A DNA stretch of 47,175 nt from Bin22 sp034428635 (GTDB taxonomy: Bacteria > Chloroflexota > Dehalococcoidia > Lucifugimonadales > UBA3495), in the NCBI GenBank assembly GCA_034428635.1, contig DAOUHR010000099.1, forward strand, positions 1-47,175, given 5' to 3'. Every line of letters begins with the position of its first letter. Position 1 is the first letter of the stretch. Position numbers and translations under genes: made by a program. The notes under the pieces are model-generated. The model ran no database searches and was not told the origin of the DNA. It saw only the letters and a list, made by a program, of their open reading frames with translations. This document shows, piece by piece, positions 27,201-35,283 of this stretch.

Positions 27201-28296
27201 GATTGTGGAGCATGCACGGCAGCGTCCCGAGGAGACCCTGGGGGTGATCGCCTTCGGGTCCCACCATGCGGAGAATATTGAGGAGGCCCTGCGCCGGCGT
27301 CTCGGCGCTGAGAACGACCGCGGGCTGGATCCCTTCTTTGCCATGGAGCGGGACGAGCGGTTCTTCGTCAAGAACATCGAGCGGGTGCAGGGCGACGAAC
27401 GGGACGTGATTATTCTGAGCGTGGGCTACCACAAGGCGGCCAACGGCACTCTGCCCTACCGGTTTGGACCCCTGAACCAGGAGGGCGGGGAGCGGCGGCT
27501 GAACGTGGCCATAACCCGGGCCCGTTCCAGGATTCACTTGGTGGCCGGCTTTTCCCACCATGACATGGACCCGGGCCGGTCCTCGGCCGAGGGTGTGGAG
27601 CTGCTGCGGCAGTACCTGGAGTTTGCCGCCACCGGCGGAAGCGCGATGGGCGGGAGCCTGAGCGAAGAGCCACTGAACGCCTTTGAGCTGAACATCCAGC
27701 GCCAGCTGGAGCGACGGGGCATACCGGTCACCCCGCAGTACGGTGTCGCCGGTTACCGGCTGGACTTCGCCTGCGCTTATCCAGAGCAGCCCGGGCGGAT
27801 GGTTCTGGCCGTGGAGGCCGACGGCGCCAGTTATCATTCAGCGCCCACGGCGCGGGACCGGGACCGGCTGCGGCAGCAGGTGCTGGAGAGCAAGGGCTGG
27901 CGGTTTCACCGGATCTGGTCCACCGAGTGGTTCCGGGACCCTGAGGGCCAGGCGGACCTGGCGTTGGAGGCGTGGCGGAAGGCGGTAACAGCGGCGGACG
28001 ACGCGGACGTGGCCGTCGAGATAGCCAGTAACGTTGTTCCCGCTGTGGTAATTGTGCCTGAAGCTCCGGTGGACTCAGAGCGAGAGCCCAGGCCTGCTGT
28101 GAGGGCCGGACTGCCAATTTCAGAATACTCGAAGCGTGACCTAGTGGCCCTAGTCAAGTGGTTGAACTCGGATACTTTGCTTCGTACCGATGATGAGCTG
28201 CTACGCGAGATGCGGCGGGAGCTGGGTTTCAAGCGGGGCGGGTCACGGATTAACGCTGCGATTCTTTCGGCGATAGATGCCGCGCGGGTTGCGTAA
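24211..28296 (+). CDS. DUF4011-SF1 helicase-REase (HheA-like) defense protein
   Basis: This 1361-residue protein starts at GTG 24211 without a strong ribosome site. Residues 20-200 match DUF4011 (WKQQLLDTTRSPLLYYRDL). A superfamily 1 helicase follows: Walker A GPPGTGKSQT near 314, Walker B VVIFDEASQIPPAE near 850, GDDRQLPPTSFF, then RVQGDERDVIILSVGY near 1060 and RLNVAITRARSRI near 1097. A Vsr/MTES_1575-type nuclease lies at about 1150-1260 (YRLDFACAYPEQPGRMVLAV, EADGASYH, GWRFHRIWSTEWFRDP). The last 55 residues (ELLREMRRELGFKRGGSRIN) are the small C-terminal domain common in this group. The same architecture was reported as the single-gene anti-phage system Hhe. It is divergent from the Mza-like operon and has no frameshift or stop over 4 kb. 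Confidence 0.88.
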   Translation: MERDILATLSPSQPEQSDRVGALRRAAGQWKQQLLDTTRSPLLYYRDLKTGTLELTPGDVGGHINSIAVDSLLAGRRVRLSNLIPEASVNGSSLLTDARNRVKRIGQVAQAYLEEKGAGILFLGVGLATWDVVSGARPNAPVVMLPLTVEPADAAHREFLLQVAGDAHFNPIMAHTLRTEYGVELDDDEFDLEDPPDSYADVVALLGQVASSLPQVQGIAITPRLVVGNFRYNNLPLVADLEQNLEAFAANDLVAAIAGVREAREALGEHLDDPPPDLPDTEPPDSEYLVLDADASQHQAINRALAGQSEVIWGPPGTGKSQTIANLIAALIANSKRVLFVAQKQAAVEVVINRLERAGLSDLVMDCHGGFKSRREFSRGLADAMQRIGSTPERDYSDVHRDLAERKRELVGHAEALHRQREPWKVSAFEVQAQLLEIPEEVRNVPRLPSEKVNALDREGLRALQRDVQQWIDLEGPWMAERYPGWAQVRPDSTDQVRRILDLIHAVLQQQLARCQSELPTGAGRLGLALPQCVGEWVNLTQLLVEIDQYGRRFRPEIYGLDHAQLMGVLKPRSGLVGRFTAGLSGPYRAARRAVQAQVVDGSRLSGYDAYGAVQMAERLVEAWRIYSLGPNSLPRVPEGGGVSQLHALVSELVASLREIGEFLASGSLLILSEAELRAALQWLVHQEQVAGRLPRLRDLERRFEAAGIGQIVSAVGRDLPVELATNAIASSWLEGVWSELSLQEPRLASFVGLAHNRSRDEFARLDAQHLQLNPARIRREAAQQAIAAMNEYPEQRDLVRREAVKRSRHLSVRQLVHQAPEVLCGLRPCWMMSPLQVAEMIPADTELFDVVIFDEASQIPPAEAIGTLARAKQAIVAGDDRQLPPTSFFRSQEPEDLDDEDPDDAAEGLALIANIESILDVVKGLPIKEQMLRWHYRSRDGRLIAFSNNHIYGEALTAFPGTVLESPLTFHQLDLPPTSGRSTRSHPDEVERVVDLIVEHARQRPEETLGVIAFGSHHAENIEEALRRRLGAENDRGLDPFFAMERDERFFVKNIERVQGDERDVIILSVGYHKAANGTLPYRFGPLNQEGGERRLNVAITRARSRIHLVAGFSHHDMDPGRSSAEGVELLRQYLEFAATGGSAMGGSLSEEPLNAFELNIQRQLERRGIPVTPQYGVAGYRLDFACAYPEQPGRMVLAVEADGASYHSAPTARDRDRLRQQVLESKGWRFHRIWSTEWFRDPEGQADLALEAWRKAVTAADDADVAVEIASNVVPAVVIVPEAPVDSEREPRPAVRAGLPISEYSKRDLVALVKWLNSDTLLRTDDELLREMRRELGFKRGGSRINAAILSAIDAARVA

Positions 28297-28326
28297 AACG
28301 GGAGCCTTCACTTGCCTATCCGGAGT

Positions 28327-28347
28327 GTGGCAGTGTTCTGCTGCCAC
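28327..28347 (+). terminator. Hairpin after the helicase gene
   Basis: GTGGCAG and CTGCCAC form a 7-bp stem with a 7-base loop 30 bases beyond the helicase stop. There is no U-run, so it is only a possible terminator. Confidence 0.3.
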
Positions 28348-28396
28348 TACCTGAGCAGCTGGGCGGGTATCGACTGTTTTGCGACCGGATCAACGG

Positions 28397-28659
28397 CTAG
28401 GTGGGAGCACCCTCTTCGGCGAATATGACCCGAGTGTTGCACTGCTTCCCTTCCAGCCGGATGGTCGTTTCGCCCACTTCAACCATGACGGTGCGTCTGT
28501 CGGCCATTCGGTGGGGAACGGACTCGTTGACCGGCACTTTGAGGCGGTCCAGCATGGCCCGGGGCAAGGCGGTGTAATTGGATCCGGTGGCCACGGTCAC
28601 TTCGATGTCCTCGAAGGTCTGCCCCGGGGGTCTCCGATGCCTATGGTCACTATTACCAT
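28397..28659 (-). pseudogene. Retropepsin-like aspartic protease relic lacking its catalytic Asp
   Basis: A start with good spacing (aaggag, ATG 28659) opens MVIVTIGIGDPR. After one missing G in the CCCCCGGGG run the protein continues in the next frame as GQTFEDIEVTVATGSNYTAL, PRAMLDRLKVPV and MVEVGETTIRLEGKQC. This is the clan AA aspartic protease family, in which the active site reads V-D-T-G. Here it is V-A-T-G (codon GCC), so the nucleophile is gone as well as the frame. The sequence ends at 28397 shortly before the usual LLG end. It is a decayed single-domain protease. Confidence 0.65.
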
Positions 28660-28758
28660 TGTTGCTCCTTTTTCCAGGTTTCAGAATTGAGGTTCCTGAC
28701 TGGCACCCCGGCATCTGGTGCCGGGGTTGGCCCTTGTCGTCATCGTGGACTGTTGGAG

Positions 28759-29079
28759 TTATTTTCCGTTGAGGCAGATGTTAATTTTGCAGCGGCCGCA
28801 CCTGGCCAGGCGCTGCCCTGGCTGGGGGTCGCCGCTGCCGGCCACCTTGAATCCGCAGGCGGGACATTCGGTGGTCCAGTGAAACTTCAGTTGGCTTTTG
28901 CCTACCCTACCCTCCTTGCCCGCGTTGGTTGGGGTTGACGAAGTGGTGACAGGTGCCGGTTGCGTCCGTGGCGGTTCGGGGGCGGTGTCTGCCGCTGACC
29001 TTTCCAGGGATTCTCGATCCCTCTTGCTGAGCCTGTCCGCCGGCCTGGAACGGCCCAAGAGCGAGTTTCTGTTGGTCAT
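28759..29079 (-). CDS. Small zinc-ribbon protein
   Basis: ATG 29079 is preceded by ggaggaaca and gives 106 residues. The N-terminal 70 residues are low-complexity and charged (LSKRDRESLERS, then a Pro/Thr-rich stretch). The C-terminus holds a four-cysteine zinc ribbon, CPACGFKVAGSG and ARCGRCKINICLNGK. The function is unknown; such proteins are common as DNA- or protein-binding accessory factors in plasmid and phage gene sets. It lies between the defense island and the iteron field and is on the same strand as the replication operon. Confidence 0.6.
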   Translation of the reverse strand: MTNRNSLLGRSRPADRLSKRDRESLERSAADTAPEPPRTQPAPVTTSSTPTNAGKEGRVGKSQLKFHWTTECPACGFKVAGSGDPQPGQRLARCGRCKINICLNGK

Positions 29080-29514
29080 TGTTCCTCCGTAAATGATGGG
29101 TATGCTGCAGCTAATGCCCGCTTTAGTGGAGATGGTTGAAAACCCGGACTGCGTCAAGGACATCCTTGCAGCGCAGCTCCGCGGCCTCTTGCGGGGTGGT
29201 GGGAGCCCCAGGGCGTTGGGAGTAGTGGCCCTCCTGGGTACCAAGCATCCAAGTCAGGGTAGTCCCCTTCGGTTGCCATTGACATTTCGGTTGATCAGGT
29301 ACCGTTCCAAGAGTTCCTTCCATCCCTGAAGGTACAACCTAGCTAGCGCTTCTGCCCCGATGTCTCCAAGCTGCTTGGTCTGACAATATTAGTCGGAACC
29401 GTCGATATGTTTCACTTAAATGGGAGTACCGGAATCTTGCTCCCACATCCAGACAGGCCAAATATTAAAACCAGAGAAATGAGGATGGGGATTATAAAGG
29501 GGCCCCATCGTCAT

Positions 29515-29551
29515 CCCCCTACCCCTCCTCTGTAGAGGTAGGGGTAGGGGG
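29515..29551. repeat. Long pyrimidine/purine hairpin
   Basis: CCCCCTACCCCTCCTCT at 29515-29531 pairs almost completely with the purine-rich arm AGAGGTAGGGGTAGGGGG at 29534-29551, leaving a two-base loop. It lies 40 bases before the first iteron-like repeat. It may be a miniature repeat or part of the origin. Confidence 0.6.
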
Positions 29552-29590
29552 TAGGCCGACTGAAATTCGTACTGAGTACTGCGGTTTTTC

Positions 29591-30395
29591 GTAACGCCAA
29601 ACGGGGCGAAACGTAACTTGCTGCGACGGAGATTGTAACCCGGTACCGGGCAAAACGTAACATCCAACGATAGCCGAAAGTGTCCAAACCTCCAGAGAGA
29701 TCCTTTCCTATTTGGGCAGCTTGACTGGACCGTAACAGGTAGCGTTGTAGTTGAGCTGCTTTCACCGCCTGGGTCGCCATCCTTGAGTTGACGAAGACAA
29801 TAGACCTCAAGTCCCCAACCAATGTAACCAACAGCGACGGGTCTGCCCTCCTTGGATTCTTAGGCTTAGGATTGGAAGTTAGCGTAGACCCTCTCCACGT
29901 CTGCCAGCAGGTCAGAAAGTTGGTTCTTCAGTTTGCTGCCTTATCCAACATCGGATCGTCAATATCCAGTGGACTGGGAACTCTCCTCTCGTTCGTCATT
30001 TCTGTATGTGGTTTCGGAAGATTTGTGCCTGGATACTGTTTGCTTCGGGTCGGTTCCCAGGCTTGGGGATCTCTTTCTGAAGTAACACGTAACGAGGAAC
30101 CAGAATCTGCGCGGACCGACTTGAGATTCAGCTCCTTTGCGTCTTTTCATAGGATCTATCCGGAAACGTTGGTGGAGGCATCCTGTCTGGGTGTAGTCTG
30201 AGGGCTTTTTGCAAACTGTAACACCAAACGACGGTAGTGAGAGGATGTCCAATCGCCAACCAAGACGGAAGGGGTAGTTTTCTATCTGGAAACGTAACAG
30301 CGAGCGATGATCCGGGAAGGCTGCAGATAGGTAGTGCGTAACAGCTAACAATGCTCCTAACAGACTTTGTACAGATCTGACAGACTTTGTACAGA
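29591..30395 (+). repeat. Iteron-like repeat field, probable plasmid replication origin
   Basis: GTAAC occurs 11 times on the plus strand, at 29591, 29613, 29635, 29657, 29732, 29824, 30082, 30089, 30218, 30294 and 30338. Eight of these extend to a common pattern, GTAAC-N4-[A or T]-[A/G]C(G/A)(A/G/T), with best consensus GTAACANCNARCGACGG. The field ends in a tandem repeat, ACAGACTTTGTACAGA at 30360-30375 and 30380-30395 (period 20). No gene fits this stretch. The neighbouring primase and RepA-like ATPase genes make a replication origin the natural reading. Confidence 0.65.
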
Positions 30396-31195
30396 ACTTT
30401 TCCGTTAGATCAGTCAGCCAGGACGCGGCAGTATCTCAGTGCCGGTATGCCCAGTTATATCGGAAGTGCTCAGCTGACGTTCTATGCCTGGAGTATAAAA
30501 GGCCATACGTTGTCTGATGCTCGGGTCTCCTTAGGTGGGCCCTGGGACGGGTCAGCAGGTTCTTCCATGTGGGTACATTCATTCCAAGGTAAAAAAGATG
30601 AGGTCGAGCTTGGCCAGTCGGCCTAGGTGATCCGGGTCGAAGTTCAATGCACCGGCGAGGTTCAGAAGTCGGGGGCCTTTTCCGATTTGGGTTCACCGTG
30701 AAACCAGGTCCGCTATTCATCCGCGGCTGCCGGCCTCTCCCCCGCGTCCCCTTGGAACAGGATTTCGAAGTTTCACGGCGTCTCACTGACTGCTATTGGG
30801 TGGGCCTGGCCGGGAGTTTCCTGAGAAGTGGGATGCAGTCCTGCATGGTCTTGAACCGCCAGAGGTCTTCTCAGGCGCTGTTGACGTTACAATTGTAAAG
30901 CTCTGCAGATGCCGTGGTCTGTTGCCTTGTTTGTGCCTCATGGAACGAACACACTTGGATAGAGGAGTTCGTGGTCACGAAGCGGAATTGTTTTGTATTG
31001 GTGTATCAATGTAACTAAAAACAAATGTACAAAGCTACTGTTGTATTTTGTACCTTTGTTGTAAGCTCGGATGTTTAATTTCTTCCTGGGAGTATGTGTT
31101 TGGGTTTGACGCTGCAGGCGTAGGAGTGAAAGTGCACTGTAGAGCCTGCCAGGAGCAGCCAAGCCCCAGGGCTCAATCAATATGGCGAAGAACGG
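30396..31195. other. Non-coding region between repeat field and replication operon
   Basis: No credible gene is seen. The right part (30990-31110) is AT-rich relative to the window and contains the inverted repeat at 31021-31059, as expected of an origin unwinding region or regulatory site. Confidence 0.4.
31021..31059. promoter_or_regulatory. 13-bp inverted repeat around TGTAC, possible operator
   Basis: ACAAATGTACAAA (31021-31033) and TTTGTACCTTTGT (31047-31059) are inverted copies with one mismatch and a 13-base spacer. The TTTGTAC core also occurs in the tandem repeat at 30360-30395, which suggests a common binding protein. Confidence 0.45.
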
Positions 31196-32617
31196 TCAGG
31201 CCTTTTCCACATTCTTGAGAGGGGGCAGGATCTTCTTCCCTATAGTGCGCAGTTCGCCAGCCTGCTCCAGCAGTTTAACAACTTCCTTTGCTCTTTGGGT
31301 CAGCACTCTACGGTTGTTAACCGCGGACGAAGGGAATGCCAGGGAGGTGAGAGCGCGGTCGCTGATTTCGGGGTAACGGTCGGGATCATTTACTTGGAGC
31401 CAACGCTTGGCTTTGCCCTGGCCGACCGGGGCGATGGTCACTCCCGGGTTGTACCAGTGGAATGCCAGGTTGATCAACAGGCGGTATGCCGGGGCGGAAC
31501 GCACCCCCCAATTCCGCAGGTTGTCCGACACCTGGGGACCGTTGCCGGTTCCGGACGGTAGGTCGACTATGATCCTGACGGATTCATCCAATGCCCCGGG
31601 TCCGGTGGGAATACCACCGATGGCAACTACCCGGCGCAGTTCGTTGCGTCCGGTGTCGGGATCGTAAAGTGGAATTCGTGCATCCAGGCTGTCCAGGGCC
31701 TCGACGGCCATCATCAGCCTGGGCCAGTACTCGGCGGGGCTGGGTACTCGGTTGGGATAGAGCCAGGCCAGGAAGTCCCTGAGGGAAACGGAGAGTCCGA
31801 CCGGTTGCCCCCTTTCCCTTTCCTGCATCGGGACGCTGAGCACGGATTCCACAAAGACTCGCAGCGCTAGAGGCGCTCCCTTCCCCCTGCTGGTGGCGGG
31901 ACCGGCGCCCAGGTCGTATAGGGCCAGGGGTAGAGCCGGTGAGGGGTCATAGCCGTCGTTGCGTCCGAAGCCAGGCATCACGTACTGTTCGCCGTCGGAT
32001 CCGGGCGCAGTATGCGCCGCCGGGCTGAACAGGAGCCGGTTCATGCGGTTGTCCGTGCCATTGGCCATTCCCAGCCGGCTGGGAATGACTCTTCCCTTGC
32101 TTCGGTCGTTGGGTTGGACTTCCCGCACTGGGTTTTGCCAAGCAGTCACCAGGGGGGCAAGGGGCCAGGAGACCTTCTCGCCAGCGTCTGTCGCTGTGCG
32201 GAACTTCTCGTGCAGTTCCGGAATGGGAATAATGCGTTCTTGGGTCAGTATCAGACCTCCGACAAGGGTGATGGGGAGGTCGATCTCCGTGCCCAGAAGT
32301 TCGGTCATTCTTTCGCACAGCTGTTTCTTGGCGTCCCGCGGGCAGAAGGGACCGTTGGCCCACTTGGCCAGCTCCCATGCTGTTGGCCGGGGGTCCGCGC
32401 CTTTTTCCAGTACTTGGTCCGCGAGTTTGCTGGTGGTCTCGACGAATGCCAGGATCGACCCCTGCATCCCGTCGTCCATCTGGGTCATCATCTCGGGCAG
32501 GTCATCAGGGCCCTCGATGGACTGGGAGGAGAAGAGGCTGCCAAGCTGCTGGAGGTCGAGCGGGCTGTCCTGTTCCTCATGGACCTCTTCGGCGGGCCTC
32601 TTGTGTTTACGAGTCAT
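31196..32617 (-). CDS. Putative replication-associated protein of a plasmid-like module
   Basis: I place the start at ATG 32617, about eight bases after gagg; ATG 32623 is the alternative. Both overlap the stop of the RepA-like ATPase gene. The 473-residue protein is not one I can assign. It has an acidic N-terminus, WPLAPLVTAWQNPVREVQPN near residue 170, SLRDFLAWLYPNRVPSPAEY near 290 and a basic C-terminal helix-rich part (RALTSLAFPSSAVNNRRVLT, AKEVVKLLEQAGEL) that could be a winged helix. As third gene after primase and ATPase, and next to an iteron-like field, it is a candidate initiator or origin-binding protein. This role rests on context only. Confidence 0.6.
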   Translation of the reverse strand: MTRKHKRPAEEVHEEQDSPLDLQQLGSLFSSQSIEGPDDLPEMMTQMDDGMQGSILAFVETTSKLADQVLEKGADPRPTAWELAKWANGPFCPRDAKKQLCERMTELLGTEIDLPITLVGGLILTQERIIPIPELHEKFRTATDAGEKVSWPLAPLVTAWQNPVREVQPNDRSKGRVIPSRLGMANGTDNRMNRLLFSPAAHTAPGSDGEQYVMPGFGRNDGYDPSPALPLALYDLGAGPATSRGKGAPLALRVFVESVLSVPMQERERGQPVGLSVSLRDFLAWLYPNRVPSPAEYWPRLMMAVEALDSLDARIPLYDPDTGRNELRRVVAIGGIPTGPGALDESVRIIVDLPSGTGNGPQVSDNLRNWGVRSAPAYRLLINLAFHWYNPGVTIAPVGQGKAKRWLQVNDPDRYPEISDRALTSLAFPSSAVNNRRVLTQRAKEVVKLLEQAGELRTIGKKILPPLKNVEKA

Positions 32618-33761
32618 AATCATATCCCTCGCGAGCAGATTGTTCGCCGTAGTCGCCGGCCACCTTCCACCGCAGGTGCTCTGCTGATGCGTCCCATCGC
32701 AACTGGACACTGGCGGTGGGACCCCGGTAGTTGCCCTTGACGGAATCCAGCCTCCAGGTTGCGGCTTTCCGAGCGTCTTCCTGGCCCGGCTGCTCCACGC
32801 GCTGCAGGCTCCATAAGGCTCTCACGGCGCCCAGCCAGTCGGTGGACCCGGCGTAGCTGTAGGCTGGGGATTTGGGTGGGTGGGCCAGCAGGAGCACGGT
32901 GCAGTCGTTGGCCTGGGCCCAGTCGTCCCAGTGAGAAACGAAGGCGCGCACCAGGCCCCGGGAGTTTTCCTGGCTAGCGTAGGCCGCAGCCAGCGGGTCA
33001 ATTATCAGGAGCCTGGCACCGAGGTCCTGGCACAATCTTCGGATTCTCTCTCCGCTGCGGGTAAGCTCGGCCATAGAGGAGATGTGGCTGCCCTGGGCCG
33101 GAGCCCAGACGGGCCCCTCTCCCATCATGTTGGCTATGGTAAGGTTCTCCAGGCGCTCCGGGGTCACCCACGGCGCGGCATTGCCCGAAATCTGGTGCAG
33201 CCTGCGGTAGAATTCGTCTGGCTCATCCTCCCATGAGGCGAATACCACTGAGGCTCCTCCATCCGGGACCGCATTTCCCAGTTGGAGTGTGTCTCTGGGG
33301 GACTGAAGCCATGCCCCGCCGCTCCCTCCTGATGCTATGCCGGCTGCCAATTGCAGCGCCAGCCTGGACTTGCCCGCACCGCCCTCGCCGGTGAGCATTG
33401 CCACCCGGCCGGCCGGAAGCCAGTCTTCGACCAGCCACTTCCTGGCCGTGGGTTGCTGGACGCCCCACTTGGCTGTCCGGATGGGCTTGGCGCCCTCTAT
33501 GGCGCGTTGAAGATGTTCCAGCGTAGGACGGTCTGGACTGGTGGCTGCCGATAGCAGGTGATGGCGGAATCCTGCCGGTGCCTGGGCGGTGTTATCCCGC
33601 AGGTCCTTCAGTGCCAGCAGGGCCTCTTCATATTCGTGGGTGTCCAGGGTCCCTTGCTGTATCTTTTCTTCCAGCTCGAGGAGTAATTCCAGGGCCCGCT
33701 GCTGTGCCGAAGATGGAAGCTCTTCTCCCTCGAGGCTGGAGATGCTGTGGTGGCCATTCAT
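32607..33761 (-). CDS. RepA-like RecA-fold ATPase/helicase
   Basis: ATG 33761 overlaps the primase stop (ATGA). The 384-residue protein has Walker A GEGGAGKS at residues 125-132, with a RecA-type layout: SVVFASWEDEPDEFYRRL, then LLIIDPLAAAYASQEN as Walker B, and CTVLLLAHPPKSPAYSYAGS with a sensor His. This is the AAA_25/RepA hexameric helicase group seen on plasmids (RSF1010 RepA) and phages, often beside a Toprim primase. It probably unwinds or loads at the origin. Its C-terminus overlaps the next gene by 11 bases, so the three genes form one coupled operon. Confidence 0.8.
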   Translation of the reverse strand: MNGHHSISSLEGEELPSSAQQRALELLLELEEKIQQGTLDTHEYEEALLALKDLRDNTAQAPAGFRHHLLSAATSPDRPTLEHLQRAIEGAKPIRTAKWGVQQPTARKWLVEDWLPAGRVAMLTGEGGAGKSRLALQLAAGIASGGSGGAWLQSPRDTLQLGNAVPDGGASVVFASWEDEPDEFYRRLHQISGNAAPWVTPERLENLTIANMMGEGPVWAPAQGSHISSMAELTRSGERIRRLCQDLGARLLIIDPLAAAYASQENSRGLVRAFVSHWDDWAQANDCTVLLLAHPPKSPAYSYAGSTDWLGAVRALWSLQRVEQPGQEDARKAATWRLDSVKGNYRGPTASVQLRWDASAEHLRWKVAGDYGEQSAREGYDYDS

Positions 33762-34879
33762 AGTCGCTCCAGGTCTGCTGTCATCAGAATTGTGGCCTGT
33801 CTCTGGGCTTCCCATTGAGGCCAGCCGTATTTTTCGCCCAAGCTATCAGCGAATGCCTGCCAGGTTTGTGCACTGGTGGGAAATGGCGTCAGCGCTGCGG
33901 AGTCCGCTGCATCCTTCCCGTGGGTCGGCAGCACCGCCCTGGCTTGGCCCCCGGCGACGGTTACGGCTGCTTTCAGCCTGCTGGCACTTTCCTTGCCTGC
34001 AGTGTCGTTATCGGCGTGTATCACCACACTCACCGGACCCTGGGCGAGCCAGAGGGCCAGAGCCTCGTTACTCATGCCGGCGTCCCCCATGGTGGCAACC
34101 GCCGGGCCCGGAAAGCGGGAGGCCAGGGCAAGAGCGTCAGCGACTCCCTCGGCCACCCTGACCGGAAATCGGTGGTCAGAAGGGACGGGACATCCAATGA
34201 TCAGGCAACAACCCTGTTTACTTCCCAGGGTTCTCTTGGACAGTCCGCCTTTTTCCGCGGGACGGTCCTGCGCCGGGAGCCCATCCACACCAATGGCAAT
34301 GATTTCAAGGGCCGACGGATTGGGGAGGTTGGGCCATGCTTTTCCCCACTCGGAGGGAGGGGCCAGCAGGGCGACAATGGACCCGGCTCCTGTGTGAGGT
34401 CCCGGAAAAGTTGATGCTGCCGGAATCCACCGGAGTGAATCAGGCACCTGAACGTGCGGATGCCACAGCAAACGGTGCCCCAGCCAGCGGCGGGCGGGAT
34501 GATCACCTGAGGGTATGGGTTCCGACCGTCTCCAGGCATTGAGAGTGGTTTTGCCTTCCCGATCTGGCCGCTCCTGTTCCCCTACGGGAACGGGCCGTGT
34601 GCGGAGTTGCCATCGATAGCCGTGCCTGATGGCTGGGGCAATGAGCGCCTCCCGCAATTCGTCGTGGCGCTTGCAGTCAAAGCAATGGGCGCTGATCCAG
34701 CCCTCTTCGTCCACCCAGATGACCGCTGACGGGTTCCTCTTGCGGTGTTCCAATGGGCAGTAAAAGGTCCATTCCCTGGAGCTGCGGCCCGGTCTGACGC
34801 CCTGCAACTCGGGAAGGATTGAGCTGATGATCAGGTTGAGGGATTGATTGGCTCGGTCTTGAGAACTGGCAGTGGACAC
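33758..34879 (-). CDS. CHC2-zinc-finger/Toprim primase-like protein
   Basis: Start GTG 34879 lies after ggaggt (about ten bases upstream). The 373-residue protein has an N-terminal zinc motif: CPLEHRKRNPSAV and AHCFDCKRHDE, giving C-x3-H and C-x2-C ligands as in DnaG-type CHC2 fingers. The Toprim domain is in the second half, with RVAEGVADALALA (catalytic Glu), ATMGDAGM and VVIHADNDTAGKESA (D-x-D). Such short primases occur on plasmids and phages and usually pair with a RepA/DnaB-like helicase, as here. It is the first gene of the replication operon; about 400 bases of non-coding DNA precede it. Confidence 0.82.
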   Translation of the reverse strand: MSTASSQDRANQSLNLIISSILPELQGVRPGRSSREWTFYCPLEHRKRNPSAVIWVDEEGWISAHCFDCKRHDELREALIAPAIRHGYRWQLRTRPVPVGEQERPDREGKTTLNAWRRSEPIPSGDHPARRWLGHRLLWHPHVQVPDSLRWIPAASTFPGPHTGAGSIVALLAPPSEWGKAWPNLPNPSALEIIAIGVDGLPAQDRPAEKGGLSKRTLGSKQGCCLIIGCPVPSDHRFPVRVAEGVADALALASRFPGPAVATMGDAGMSNEALALWLAQGPVSVVIHADNDTAGKESASRLKAAVTVAGGQARAVLPTHGKDAADSAALTPFPTSAQTWQAFADSLGEKYGWPQWEAQRQATILMTADLERL

Positions 34880-35279
34880 AGCCGCCCTTACCTCCCACCT
34901 ACGTGAGCCCGGCGTCCCTCATTAGGAACACGCCGTGCCATTCAGTATTTTACCACCCGTCTATCCCGTGAAGTCAAAGTTTATTCGTTTTCCAGGTCCC
35001 GATGGGTGTATTGAACGGGGCATGGGGGCGACTCACCGGGAGAGGGCGGGCGTTCTGATCTTAATATTATGTCAATAAAGGCGATTTTTCAAAGGTGCGT
35101 GTTGCACCGCTCTGGTCCAATTCTGGGATGTCCTGGCACTTTGTTACCCCGGATACCCACTTCGGACGTAGCACTATATTGCCCACTGCGGCCGGTTACA
35201 GCTGAACCTATGCCGCTCCTGAGCCGAGTAACGGGATTGTGACCGGCGGCGTCAAGGGGCAGGAAAATGTAGCGTTGCC
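34880..35279. other. Upstream region of the replication operon
   Basis: No gene is visible. The stretch contains a short hairpin (GGTGC-GTGTT-GCACC near 35095) and AT-rich text (ttaatattatg near 35062), compatible with a promoter region for the primase operon. Two further GTAAC/GTTAC words occur but do not extend to the iteron pattern. Confidence 0.35.
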
Positions 35280-35283
35280 CTAG

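Noticed and set aside
25081..27837. Several long minus-strand frames under the helicase gene
   Set aside because: They are antisense to an intact 1361-codon gene with clear helicase motifs.
30436..30786. 116-codon minus-strand frame between iterons and rep operon
   Set aside because: Basic, low-complexity composition without motifs or a ribosome site; probably chance.
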